Origin: Monocercomonoides exilis
Lineage: Eukaryota; Preaxostyla; Oxymonadida; Polymastigidae
Direction of reading: 5' to 3'
DNA: 64,000 nt
Assembly: GCA_001643675.2 (NCBI GenBank)
Contig: LSRY02000043.1
Location: 62,001 to 126,000 of the forward strand
Below the pieces are notes generated by a model. It was not told the DNA's origin. It did no database searches and saw only the letters and a program-made list of their open reading frames with translations. A program made the translations under genes and the position numbers. This document shows positions 1 through 10,175 of the stretch, piece after piece; position 1 is the first letter of the stretch, and every line of letters starts with the position of its first letter.

Positions 1-114
1 AACAACAATGCGCTCCAACTGGACAAGAAATATCGGGGCAGATGAAAAAGAAAAGGAGGTTTGGCTATTGTTTTTTGTTTGTTTCTTTTTTAATGAAGAA
101 TTCTTTTTTTACTC

Positions 115-146
<32 letters not shown>

Positions 147-396
147 GTATTGTTTTTGTGTTCCAATGTTATTTGTTGTCATTCCACAGATTTCTCGCCA
201 CGAAAATCGGCTGAATCGGCGGAGGATGAACGAAGAGCGGGTGCTGTCGATGCATCAGCAGGAGGAAGCGAAGGGCGAGCAGCACCGAGACGCCCACCTG
301 CGGAGATTCACAGAGCTGCAGAACCAGTACGAGATGCACGCGGCTGAGGCGGACCATCGGGTGGAGGCGGTGATGCGCGACAGGCAGTTGATGTAG
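1..396 (+). CDS. C-terminal end of a coiled-coil protein (5' partial)
   Basis: This is the last exon or exons of a gene that begins outside the window. The firm part is 190-396, entered after a CCACAG acceptor at 184-189. It codes an Arg/Glu/Gln-rich helix (RHENRLNRRRM..., ELQNQYEMHAAEADHRVEAVM) and ends at a TAG. The proposed upstream exon ends at 58 before GTTTGG, which leaves an intron of 131 nt (59-189) with a 31-base A run. Only one frame of 1-58 joins in phase (ending ADEKEKE), and a 58-base stub cannot prove it. The composition suggests a coiled coil, and no family is recognisable. The coding base composition of 190-396 is clearly richer in G+C than its flanks, which supports a real exon. 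Confidence 0.45.
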
Positions 397-767
397 ATGG
401 TGTTTATGAATAAATTTGTGTTGTGATATTCTTTTGTTTTTATTATTTTAATTTTAAAAAAATAGAAAATCGATTATTTTTCTTCTTTAAACATTTCATC
501 TATTTTTATTTGTAATTTCCTTTCTGTTTTTTGTTTTAATCAAAATAATAAAATAAAATTCATCCAAAAATTTCCGCACAATACTAAAACCTTAAAAAGA
601 TTAATATTTTTCTCTCTGCACGGAACAGAAATATCCAAATAGATAGAAAGAGAGAGAGAGAGAAAGAGAAAGAGAAAGAAAGAAAGAAAGAGAAAGAAAA
701 AAAAAAAAAGAGAAAGAGAGAGAAAGAAAGAGAGAGAAAGAGAGAGAAAGAGAGAGAAAGAAAGAAA

Positions 768-827
<60 letters not shown>

Positions 828-899
828 CATTTTAGATATTTATAATATCAATCACACAAGAATTCTAATGAAACAAAAAAACAGTTTTGTTTTGTTGTC
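397..899. repeat. intergenic spacer with long purine (GA/GAAA) microsatellite
   Basis: There is no gene in this gap. From about 643 to 825 the + strand is almost pure G and A: GAGAGA runs mixed with GAAA/AAAG units and ending in about 17 GA repeats. It lies between the 3' ends of two convergent genes, the coiled-coil tail and the MBL hydrolase. The apparent minus-strand ORF of Leu/Ser/Phe across it is just the translated tract. Confidence 0.85.
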
Positions 900-1962
900 T
901 CAAAGATCTCTGTCAATTTCTTTCTCAATCGTTGTCTCTCCTCCATGTCCAGGAATTACACGGGTTTTCAAAGGAAGATTATGAAAAAGATAATTTAATG
1001 AGGTCTTTAATTCCGAAGACGATCCTCCCTAAAGCAAAAAAGATGAAACAATTATGAAAATAACATTATTATGTTAAAAGAAAGTCAAAAATTAGAAAAT
1101 CAAGTTTGTTAGAAAGAACCAAATAAATAAGCAATCAAACGGGAAGATCTGTTCGCCCTGTAATTGTCAATTATAATTCAAAAATTGTATATATATTTAC
1201 CAAAATAACACGTGCAGCATACCAACACTGTTAAAAAATCACAAAAATTATCAAATTCGATTAAAGAGAAAAAATCAATTTGGCTAATCAAACCCATTTC
1301 GAAACAAAGTATCTCCAGATGCAAGAGTATCTCCAAAGAGAAAGCAGCATGATCCTTTAATACGAAAAAAAAATTGAATTCTTTGCGTAAATATAGAAAA
1401 ATTACCTTTACTATGACCAGGAGTATGAATTATCTTTCCTTTGATAGATCCAAATGAAATCATATTATCCTTTGAATGTGACTCAACCTATATATGGTTA
1501 TATCAATAAAAGAAAAAATAAAAGAAAAAATTTGATACCTTTGCAATGCTCTTCAATTTTAGTTGTGAATACCCAAACATTTTTCTTTGGTCATTAACTT
1601 TGTAATACAACTCAAAATCATCTGGATGAAGAGATGCACTACAATTGTAAACACGCTGGAGCTCACCACTAGGATCTATATGATCAAAATGTCCATGTGT
1701 GTCTGAAATTATTTATTCATAATAAAAGTCGAAATAACAAAAGTTTCCCGCATACAAAGAACATGTTTGACATTAAGTGATTTTTTGTTAACTTCCTTTA
1801 TTATTTTATCTAAATTATGTGGGAAATGTACAGAGTTCTAAGTTTTAACTATTTACCTATTTTGTTGCTTGGATCAATAATTATTGAATCTCTTGTATTG
1901 GTGTCATACGCAATAATAGTATTTGATTGCAGGTACCCAATGGAAAGCACAATAAATTCCAT
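900..1962 (-). CDS. Metallo-beta-lactamase-fold hydrolase (glyoxalase II-like), 8 exons
   Basis: Model: complement(join(900..1028,1141..1157,1223..1227,1294..1354,1406..1487,1539..1702,1756..1809,1857..1962)). It is 618 nt and 205 aa, and all phases close. All metal-site motifs of the MBL superfamily are present in order: THGHFDH (HxHxDH), TPGHS, SGDTLF with GVGRTDLP, and PGHGGET near the C-terminus. The N-terminus (GYLQSNTIIAY, IIIDPS) is the usual first beta-hairpin. The size is that of small cytosolic thioesterase-type members such as YcbL/glyoxalase II-like proteins. The true substrate cannot be read from sequence. Seven introns of 47-112 nt interrupt this short gene, and one exon is only 5 nt long. 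The single best-supported hydrolase fold in the window; the exact substrate class is inference. Confidence 0.9.
1223..1227 (-). other. 5-nt microexon of the MBL hydrolase gene
   Basis: The bases TGTTG (minus strand) are flanked by an AACAG acceptor and a GTATGC donor. They are needed to keep phase and to complete the conserved loop: the previous exon ends AAT GG, the microexon adds T GTT G, and the next exon starts GG CGA ACA GAT, giving NGVGRTD. Joining the flanking exons directly loses the GRTDLP motif and the frame. Confidence 0.8.
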
Positions 1963-2110
1963 CTACAACTTATAAACACACAAAAATTTTCACTTTGATC
2001 ATCTCCCATGAACAATTCCATTTTTAAATTTTCATGAAAATATTTGCGAATACACGAATTCGCAATTATACATAATCTTTTGTAAGCCTCACGAGGTTTA
2101 TTAAGAAATT

Positions 2111-2899
2111 ATGATAATTTTCATCGTTTTGTCAGCAGCAGTTGCTGATATTTCTCCAAATTTCATTGATGCCAAAACAATCTTGAATCAGCCTCCTCAA
2201 CAGTTTGCAAAATCTATGGAAAATCAACATTTTAGATCCAAAAAAATAGCAAAATTGAATAAGCACCAGGAAGATATCTCAAAGCCAGATTATTTTCCAA
2301 ATACAGAATTGAAATCAAAACTACTATCAAAAGAAATGCAAGGCATGTCAAAGGAATTGTTGGAGGATCATTTCCAACTTTATGATGGATACATAACCAA
2401 TGCCAATAAGCTTCTTGCAACTCTGCGAAATTTTTCGACTGAAAAAGAGTATCGAACAGATCGACGAAGGCGTCTTGCGTTTGAAGTTAATGGTATTTTG
2501 ATGCACGAGCTTTATTTTGAAAATCTAACACCAGAAGAAACGCAACCGTCTGAAAATGTGAAGGACTTTTTTTTGAATCGATTTGGCACAATTGACAATC
2601 TGTTCGAAGATTTGCGTGAAGTTGGATCCACAAGAGGAGTTGGATGGGTTGCTGTGATGCATGATACAACAACGAATAATACGTATATTAATTGGGTTGA
2701 AGAGCATCAGCTTGGAATGCTTGTTAATATGGAGCCCCTTCTCGTGCTTGATTGCTGGGAGCATGCATTTATTAAAGATTATGGAGCTTCCGGTCGTCCA
2801 TCGTTTTTTGAAGCTTCGTTGAAGAGAATTGATTGGAATGTGGTTGAAAAAAGAATAAATGCTGTGAAGAATGGAATGAGCGTGACTCGTTCTTCTTAA
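2111..2899 (+). CDS. Fe/Mn superoxide dismutase family protein with N-terminal signal-like segment
   Basis: Single-exon ORF of 262 aa. It would convert superoxide to peroxide and oxygen if active. The metal ligands expected for the family are all visible: His87 (EDHFQLYDGYI), His132 (NGILMHELYFENL), Asp214 and His218 (LDCWEHAFIKDYG). GVGWV near residue 178 is the usual GxGW segment. The wording of the motifs (HELYFENL, CWEHAF) is closest, by memory, to anaerobe-type bacterial SOD-like proteins rather than mitochondrial MnSOD. The first ~14 residues (MIIFIVLSAAVAD) look like a signal peptide, and residues 15-80 are an extra polar extension before the SOD fold. So secretion or endomembrane targeting is likely but unproven. 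Starts at the only ATG upstream of the domain, 148 bp from the divergent MBL start. Confidence 0.85.
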   Translation: MIIFIVLSAAVADISPNFIDAKTILNQPPQQFAKSMENQHFRSKKIAKLNKHQEDISKPDYFPNTELKSKLLSKEMQGMSKELLEDHFQLYDGYITNANKLLATLRNFSTEKEYRTDRRRRLAFEVNGILMHELYFENLTPEETQPSENVKDFFLNRFGTIDNLFEDLREVGSTRGVGWVAVMHDTTTNNTYINWVEEHQLGMLVNMEPLLVLDCWEHAFIKDYGASGRPSFFEASLKRIDWNVVEKRINAVKNGMSVTRSS

Positions 2900-3037
2900 G
2901 TTATTTCAAATCATTCATCTCAATTTTCACTTGTTCTTTGAAAGTTGTGAAATAGAAAAATGCAATTATAAAAAGCACGTTTTTGCCTTTAGAAAAATAA
3001 TTTCTTTGAAAAAAATGCTGAATTCTCTTTTCTCTGG

Positions 3038-3908
3038 TTATACTTGTTCTGTCTGTTTCAAAAAGTCGCGAAATGCTTGTCTTTGTTGTGATGGAGTCAA
3101 TTCATTTAGCATCTCTGGAGTTCCTCCTCTACTTTTCAGAGTTCGGGGCCTTGGACCGCAATCTTTTGTGCATTTTTAATTTTTTGAAAGAGCGTATCGA
3201 TTGTTCATGAAATTTTAAAAATTTAAAAAATAAAATTTGAAGTTAAAATATTAATTTAATTGAACAAACATTGAGGTTGTTCTTGTGAAGTCTGTTGCGT
3301 CTGTGCATGAGGATTAGATTCGCAATGTGAATCTTGAACTGGAACTGATTGATCAGAAGACTGAGGAGGCGGTGGGGAAGGCTGTGGAGGTGAAGGAGGA
3401 GGTGGTGGTGGCTGTGGAGATGATTGCGAAGAAGGTGCTGGAGGTGCGGGGGGTGGTGGGACAGGGGCAGGAGCAGGTGCAGGAGCGGGAGGTGGAGCCT
3501 GTTGCTGAGGGATTTGAGGTGATGGATTCATAGGTGTTGGTGGACATTGCTGAGGTTGTTGTTGTGGTGGGCAACAATTTTGAGGGTATTGACGTTGGGG
3601 ACAAAAATATCCTGGTTGTTGCTGTTGCTGTTGCTGATAAGGATTTTGGTAATTAGGCCCAGGTCTTTGACGATATGGATAGTTTCCTCCATTTGGATAA
3701 CCACACTGGTTCATTGGACCATTCATTCCTGGTCCATATTGATTGCCACCAGGATAATACGGAGCTCCTCCATACTTTCGATTTTCAAAATTTTTATGAT
3801 ATTAACATTTTTGTGAACAAATTGAAACAAAGAAAAAATCAAAAATGAATTCAATACCTGAGCAAGGCAATCAAAGAAAAGCAAAAATGCAGTTGATATA
3901 AACAGCAT
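3038..3908 (-). CDS. Secreted Pro/Gln-rich low-complexity protein, 3 exons
   Basis: Model: complement(join(3038..3162,3270..3774,3858..3908)), 681 nt, 226 aa. Exon 1 is exactly a signal peptide (MLFISTAFLLFFDCLAQ) ending at a GTATTG donor. Exon 2 opens YGGAPYYPGGNQYGPG and becomes a Gln/Pro/Tyr-rich tract with poly-Gln and PAPAPA/PPPP stretches and scattered Cys (CGYPN, CPPQQ, NCCPP). Exon 3 gives a charged tail (TPEMLNELTPSQQRQAF... EQV). The last acceptor (CACAAAAG) is A-rich, so the exon 2/3 junction is the weakest part; without it the protein would end at 3256. It resembles an extracellular matrix or spacer protein. No enzymatic domain is seen. It converges with the SOD-like gene. Confidence 0.65.
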
Positions 3909-4213
3909 TTACTCGATTTGAAAATGTATAATATTCACTGTAGTAGAAAGATCATTAATACATTTTTCTTTCACTTTTGGCCGATTATTTATAAAGAATA
4001 TGAAAAGTAGCATTTACTATTTTGAATACACTCATTTTAAGCATGATTCTTAAAAGAATATCTCGACTTTAAATGGTGAAATTCGTGATGAATAAAAAGG
4101 AATAACATTATAAAAAAATATATGGGTCATTTTGAAAAGGCATAAAGTGAAAGTGATTTTTTCCGTTCAAATATTTATTCCCTTAAAAATTCATCATCGA
4201 TAATCCGATGTAA
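3909..4213. other. AT-rich intergenic spacer
   Basis: This contains the 5' flank of the Pro/Gln-rich gene and the 3' flank of the BFR1-like gene, both on the minus strand. I see no ORF, repeat or RNA gene. Confidence 0.7.
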
Positions 4214-7079
4214 TTACTTCTGCCCCCATTCTCCTTGAAGAACAGGTGCTTGCTTCTTGGATGAAAGTGCTGCAAATTCAGATGACTTTGCTTTGAAAGG
4301 AGCTGCTGATCCTTCCGACGATGAATTTGCTCTTTTATCTCCTTTCTTTCCCTTGTTCTCAGCTTTTTGCTGGGGCTTCTCCTCTTTTATTTCTGGAATT
4401 ACTTCCTTTTTCTCCTCTTTAACTTCCTCCTTCTTTTCCTCTTTCTTTTCCTTTGGCTTTTCTTCTTGTGCTTTTTCCTTTTTCACATTTTGCTGTTTCG
4501 GTTTTGGTTGTTGTTGTTGTTGTTGTTGCCCTTTCTGTTCCTTTTTGCCTTTCTTTCCTTTTTGCTGATTTTGTTGGTTTTGTTGGCTTGGCTGTTTTTG
4601 TTCTTTCTGCTCTTTTTGCTGTTGTTGTTGTGGCTTTGGTTGTTCTGTCTTGTTCTCTTTCTTCTCTTTCTTCTCTTTCTCCTGCTTTTCTGGTGCTGGA
4701 GCTGAAGCTGATGCAGATGCTGATGATGCTTTGCCTGGAACATATCTCATATCAGCTGGAGTCAAAACTGCATGTGGAGAAGTCGAAGATGAAGAAGAAG
4801 AGGAAGATGAAGAGGAAGAAGAAGAAGCTGAAGCAGAAGCAGAAGCAGAATCAGCCGATGCTGCCTTCTTCGGTCTCCAGACGAGGTCAGTCTGGCTCAT
4901 CTCCTTTGCCTCCTCTCTTTCCTTCCTCTCCTGCTGCCTCTGCTCAAACAGCTCCCTCTGCGCCTTCCTCCTCTCCTCCCTCTCCTTCTCCCTTTCTTCC
5001 TCTCTCTTCCTCCTCATTTCCTCTCTCTCGTCCACCACCACCTCCACTTTCTCTGCTGGAAGGCTGTTGAAATACGACTTTCTCTGCTTCAGCGCTTTGA
5101 TCGTCCCTGGAAGCTCTGCCACTGACGCTGGAATGTTCACTCCAACTTGGATGAACCCGGCGGCGATGTGGCCTGGCAGCTTCAGAATCTTCGGCTCTGC
5201 TTCTGCTTCTGCGGACGCTTCTGAAGAAGAAGAAGAAGAAGAAGAAGATGCTGAGGCTAAGGCTGAGGCTGGTTGTGCTCCTCTGCCTGCTTTCTTCGAC
5301 TTCTTCTTTCTTTCTTCCTCTTCCTCTCTCTCTTTCCTCTTGTCGCCAAGCAGTTGATACCCTTTCGGAATGCCCTCAGACAAAATGGCATCTTCTTTCT
5401 CTTCTTTTTCCTCTTTCTTCTCTTTCTTCTCTTTCTTCTCTTTCTTGTTCTGCTTTCCTTGCTTATTCTCTTCCTCTTTCTTCTCTTCCTTCTTCTCTTC
5501 TTTCTTCTCTTCTTTCTTCTCCTCCTTCTTTTCAGTCTTCTTCTCTTCCTTCTTCTTCTTCGCCAGCTGCTGAGGCACCATCCTCTCTATGAACGATATC
5601 AGCACATTGCACATGTCCATCTCATCCTGATGCGGATGGAACTTCTTCATTTCCTCTTCCCACTTCCTCCTCTTCTCCTCCATCTCCTTCCGCTCTTCCT
5701 CGCGCTTACGCTCTCGCTCTTCGTATCTTCTTTGTCTGAGGTTAATAGAAATGTTTCAATTAAAAAATCAAAAGAAATCATTAAAAGTAAATAGATAATA
5801 ATAAAAAATAGATATTAATTAACATTATAAAAATATTAAAAGTATTTTTTTTAAATAAAATTTTCAAAAAAAAAAAGAATAAAAAATTCAAATTTCCAAA
5901 AAAATAATAAATAAATAATTTTTTTCAATGAATTTTATAAAAAAGATAAAGAAATAAAAATATAGACAAACCTTTCCTGAATCGCTTTCTCCTGCATTTC
6001 CCTCTTCTCCTGCTCCTTCATCCGGGCAAGCTCAATCTGGTTCTCGTGGTATCTGTCCCATGCTGCCTGGTACTTCTCGTGTGCTGTCTCCCACTCCTTG
6101 TCTTTCTTCTCCTTCTGCTCCATCAGCTCTTTCTCTTCTTTTGACTCTTCTCCTTCCTCAGCCTTTGCCAGCGCTGCCTTCGTGTCTTCGAGTCTCTTCT
6201 TCTCCCATTCAATATCTCCATTGTGCTTCAGCACTGCTGCTTCAGCACGTGACAATTCCCTCTTTGCTTTATCCAGCTCCCGTCTTGCATCCAACGCTTT
6301 CTGCTCTCGTTTTTTCAGATCTGCAAACAAGTGTTCAGATTCTCGCATCCTTGTAATTTCTCCTGTTGCAACCTTTTGCTCTTTAAGAGTGAGAGAAGTC
6401 GTCTCAATGTAATGCATTTGTTCACTTAGTATCATTCAAATTTTATTCAGAAAAAAAATATTTTCGTAAATTTTCTTATTCGAAATAAACAAATTAATGA
6501 ATAAAACTTGATCTTTGCGTGCAATTCATCGAGGGATCTGCAAGGCAATTTATGTCTGAACGTTGTCAATGCATGGTTCTAATTTCCGTGAATGACGTAA
6601 CTTTGAGTTAAGTTTTATAAAAGCACTTTCAAACCTCTGCATTAAATATTTTCTCCTTTTGATCAATAATAGATTTACATTCTTCAACATGCTTTTGTTT
6701 TTCTGCGAAAATGTTTTCTGCATTTGAAATAGTTGATTCACTTCGCTTTATTAATCGTGTCAAGCGCTGCTTTTCTTGAACTCTTTGTTTGTTTCGAGCA
6801 TAAAATTCAGACTATTTTCGACAAGAAACAACATGTAATTTAAATGTTTCAAGTATTAAAAAACATCAAAAAGCAAGAATCATTTTGCACAAAATGAATT
6901 GATGTTTCTTGAGAAATAACTTTCAAAAAAGAACACACAATTTTTTCAAGAATTTTTTCATATTCATCTTCAATTCTCTTTAACGTTGCTTTAAAAGCTT
7001 CTTCATTTGGTCTTGGAACAGTTGTTGCTTGTTCTTTTGACTTTTTTCCAACGCTTTTATTTGTTTCAACCTTTGACAT
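4214..7079 (-). CDS. BFR1/nuclear-segregation-like coiled-coil protein, 5 exons
   Basis: Model: complement(join(4214..5735,5972..6424,6508..6578,6635..6811,6939..7079)); 2364 nt, 787 aa. The N-terminal 250 residues follow the order I recall for Bfr1-type proteins. These are a basic start, then a proline-bounded helix (VPRPNEEAFKATLKRIEDEY), helices with KLPCRSLDELHAKI, then YIETTSLTLKEQK and long KREL/EKKR coils. Known Bfr1 proteins bind polysomes/mRNA and the ER. The second half is unlike the family's usual tail: Lys/Glu, Ser/Ala and Gln/Lys runs (KEEKKEEKK, SASASASSS, QQQQQPK). Exon junctions fall inside the coil and all phases close. One acceptor (ACTAAG at 6425-6430) decides the KINEQMHY joint. 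The name rests on remembered motif order, so treat it as a family-level guess; the coiled coil is certain. Confidence 0.7.
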
Positions 7080-7324
7080 TTTTAGTTCTTATTTTAGAGA
7101 TGTAAAATTCACATCAATTGATATGATCTTTATTTCACATTTTAAAAAATCAGAAACAATTTTATAATATTTCCTCAAAGGAGGGAGAAGACTCAAAGTC
7201 AATTAAAATCAAGGTGAAATCGCTAGGATGTATAAGAAGTCACGAACATCAGAATAATGTTTATAAATCAAAAAATAATTTCTTAAAAATAAATTGTTAA
7301 CAAAATAACGATAAAAAATAAAGT

Positions 7325-7973
7325 CTATCCAGAATAGGAATATGTGCTTCCAGCTGGAGCAGTGGAGTAAGCAGTTGTAGGTGGTGGAGCTCCTGATGAA
7401 TAACCTTGTGATGGAGCAGAATATGAATCTTTGAAGTCATTTCTGCATAAAAACGACAGTACAGCAGCAACAGCTAAATAATTGAAATGAAAATGAAATA
7501 TTAGATATGGATACACTTCGTAAAAAAATCAAAATTAAAATACTACCTTTTGCAACAATCAAGAATGATGAGATAACAATAAAATAGATGCGGCCCCAAA
7601 CTCCCTTATATGTGATACCTAAATTAAATTTCATTGCAAATATTGAAAAAAAAATAAAATTTAAAAAGCAAATAAGACCAACCAATGACAATAAGGTGAA
7701 CTACTGAAAATAAAGTGGAAAATGCTGCAACTGCCATGAAGAACAACATAAGAGTTGAACTCCCTTGATGTATGGCATAGCATCCAATAAGAGCTAAAGC
7801 CAAATCTTCATTCGTTATAACAAAGAACTTGTTAATTATTGAGAAGAACTTTAAGTCAAAGGAAAAGTCAAAGAAAACAAATTTTCTAATTTATATATGC
7901 ATGCCATCATAACTGCTAATGCAAGCATCAGCAACTTTGACAAGAAAGAAGTGTTTTTGATAAAGTCGAACAT
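7325..7973 (-). CDS. Small tetraspan (MARVEL-like) membrane protein, 4 exons
   Basis: Model: complement(join(7325..7473,7547..7618,7683..7793,7901..7973)); 405 nt, 134 aa. Four hydrophobic stretches can be seen in order: SKLLMLALAVMMA, STLMLFFMAVAAFSTLFSVVHLIVIG, IYFIVISSFLIVAK and VAAVLSFL. They are followed by a ~35-residue cytosolic-type tail rich in Ser, Pro, Tyr and Gly (YSSGAPPPTTAYS). The layout of four short helices plus a PY/Ser tail recalls MARVEL/synaptogyrin-like vesicle proteins, but no diagnostic motif proves it. Exons 2-4 are firm. Exon 1 joins in phase only through a GC donor (GCATAT at 7900 going down), so its 3' edge is uncertain. Transcribed on the same strand as the BFR1-like gene, 245 bp upstream of it. 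Confidence 0.65.
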
Positions 7974-9289
7974 CTCTAAAAATTTGTTGAGTGATCTCAA
8001 AACCTTTATATATCAAAAATATCCTATTTTGGAGATCATTCATTTTTGCAATGTTATTAATAATATTATAACTTATTAAATTTTTATATTTCTTTATTGA
8101 TGAAATTCTTCTGCAAAAAGTGTCATTTTACCTTTTAGAATTGTTTTGATAATTAACTTGCAAAATATTTTTCATGAGAAAGTAAAAAATAAATATTTTT
8201 AAATAAAACATTTTCGAGGAAAAAAATATTGTGTTTTTTGTAATATAAAAACAATTGTTTTTGATAATGTGGAAATCATTATATTTTTTTTTCTTTGTGT
8301 ACAGAATTGTTTTTCGTAAAAAGATATCGCTTCCACTACGAAAACCTGAAAAAACAGAGAAATAAGCAGAGATAACTAATTAATAAAGCTTCAAACAATA
8401 TTTTTTATGACAACAAACATTAATTTGTTTTTGTTTGTTCTTCTTCTACAAAATGAAATACAATACTTATGGATGTTTGAAACATTAATATACAAGCTTA
8501 TTTTCTTAATCGTTTCAAAAAAAAAAAATATTCAAAAGTGAAAACTCAAGAAATGAACTTGTAATTCATTGATGTCAAATATCATTAAGAAAAAATAAAA
8601 ACAAGATTGTCATATTGAAACTTCTATTTTTTTTCAATTTTTGAAGACAATAAAATGCAAAATGATTCAATTAAACATTGTTTGAATGACAATGGACTTA
8701 TTGTTTTCTAAACAACTATTCTGAAAATAATTCCGTTTATTTTTATTTATATTTGTAATATTTTCATTGGCTTATATGATATGAAATGCTAACGTTTCCA
8801 CTTTATATGAATGCAGGAAAAAAAATTGACCAAATTTCGGAGAAATAATTGTGAAATTTTCTCCGATATTTATCCACTGCTATTAACGGATATTTTTTCG
8901 TCTGATTTTGTTAAACCATTAATGATTATTTCCGATAGTGAATTATAGGCTATTGCTTTTTTCAGATGAAACCCATAATTCATTGTGAACATTATTTTTC
9001 CAGATCGATTGAAAATTTTCTGAAAATCTTCATGAACACTCAATTTTCACTGCAAAATTTTATCCTTTTCATTATCTTATCAATTAAGGAAAAGTGGAAT
9101 TTCACATATGGCTGATTCTTTTTTAAAACTTCCTTTTGTTTTATTTTCGAATAAAACCAAATTTTCAAAATTTCATCAATTTTCTGTTCTGACTTTCGTA
9201 ACTTTTCTGAAATGGAAATAACAACATTGTTTAGGTTCTATTTCCATTTTTATGAAGTTCAAAACGTGGTAACAGAAAATTGATGAAAA

Positions 9290-9650
9290 TATGAAATTTT
9301 CGTTTTATTTGAAAATTTAACAAATGAAACTTTTCAAAAAAATAATGACATATTTCTAAATGGGTAATTCTTTTTGAAAAGTCACAAATGTTTAATTTTC
9401 TAATACTTCACAAATTTCATATTTTGATCAAATTTTTGTTTCAACTCACAAATCTCCTCAAGAATGTTTGAAATAACATTATCAAGAAATAGATTTCTTT
9501 TAAGTGAAGTTTGATATTTGTTAACAAAATATATAGCAAGATATGAAAATTTTGAAGTATTAGAAAATTAAACATTTGTGACTTTTCAAAAAGAATCACC
9601 CAAATATTTTTGAAAAGTTCCTTTTGTTAAAATTTCTGATTTAAACGAAA
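9290..9650. repeat. Inverted repeat (fold-back element), arms of at least 64 bp
   Basis: The left arm at 9359-9424 (GTAATTCTTTTTGAAAAGTC... and on through TAATACTTCA) is matched by the reverse complement of 9537-9603 with only a few differences. Pairing continues, more weakly, outward to about 9290 and 9650 (AATTTAACAAATGAAACTTTTC against its complement). A second, partly overlapping inverted pair lies just outside on the left (9166-9195 with 9269-9305). No protein-coding ORF lies inside. Confidence 0.85.
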
Positions 9651-9984
9651 ACTGAATATTTTCATCAAATATTTCTTCCAACTCTCAAAAATTCATAAGC
9701 ATGGAAATATTAAAATTGTGAAGCAATTGGTTCCAAACTTGTGAATATTGGTAAATTGGAATGAAAAATTGATGAATGTGTTCAGTCTTCATTTTTACCT
9801 GAATACAAAACAAAAGGAACATTACAAAAAAAATTAAGAGAAATCTGAAAAACAAAAAAAGAGATTCCAGATATTGATGAAAGTGTTTTATTGAAAAACG
9901 TGTCTGTAAACTCTCAAATCGTAATTATATAATTTTTTTCTGATGATTTAACCACAAGAAAAATAAATAAAAAAGTTAACCCTG

Positions 9985-10175
9985 GGTGACGTGGTGACTT
10001 CTGACGTGACCTTTTCGATTTTTGACGGACTTGCCAGATTTTTCCACGTCACATAAAAAAAAGGAAAAATAAATATATTTTATCAAAATTTCCATTACAC
10101 ATTTTTCACTGACGTGCAAGCTGTTATCAGATTTTTGACGTGTCACTGACGTCACCTGTCTCTGACGTCACTCCA
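9985..10175. repeat. Cluster of seven TGACGT/ACGTCA motifs
   Basis: Within 190 bp there are seven ACGT cores, mostly as TGACGTG or TGACGTCA (for example at about 9987, 10000, 10045, 10110, 10137, 10147 and 10162). That is far more than the AT-rich surroundings hold. TGACGTCA is a known bZIP/CRE-type palindrome, but no gene starts nearby, so it may simply be repeat substructure. A 17-base motif at its left edge (TAACCCTGGGTGACGTG) recurs at about 12840-12860 on the other strand. Confidence 0.6.

Noticed and set aside
2931-3179. + strand ORF of 82 codons after the SOD-like gene
   Set aside because: It overlaps the last exon of the Pro/Gln-rich gene on the other strand, and it has no motif.
4257-5794. 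Long + strand ORFs rich in Phe/Ser/Leu or Glu opposite the BFR1-like gene
   Set aside because: They are antisense shadows of Lys/Glu and Ser repeats; the minus strand has spliced, in-phase, family-like coding.
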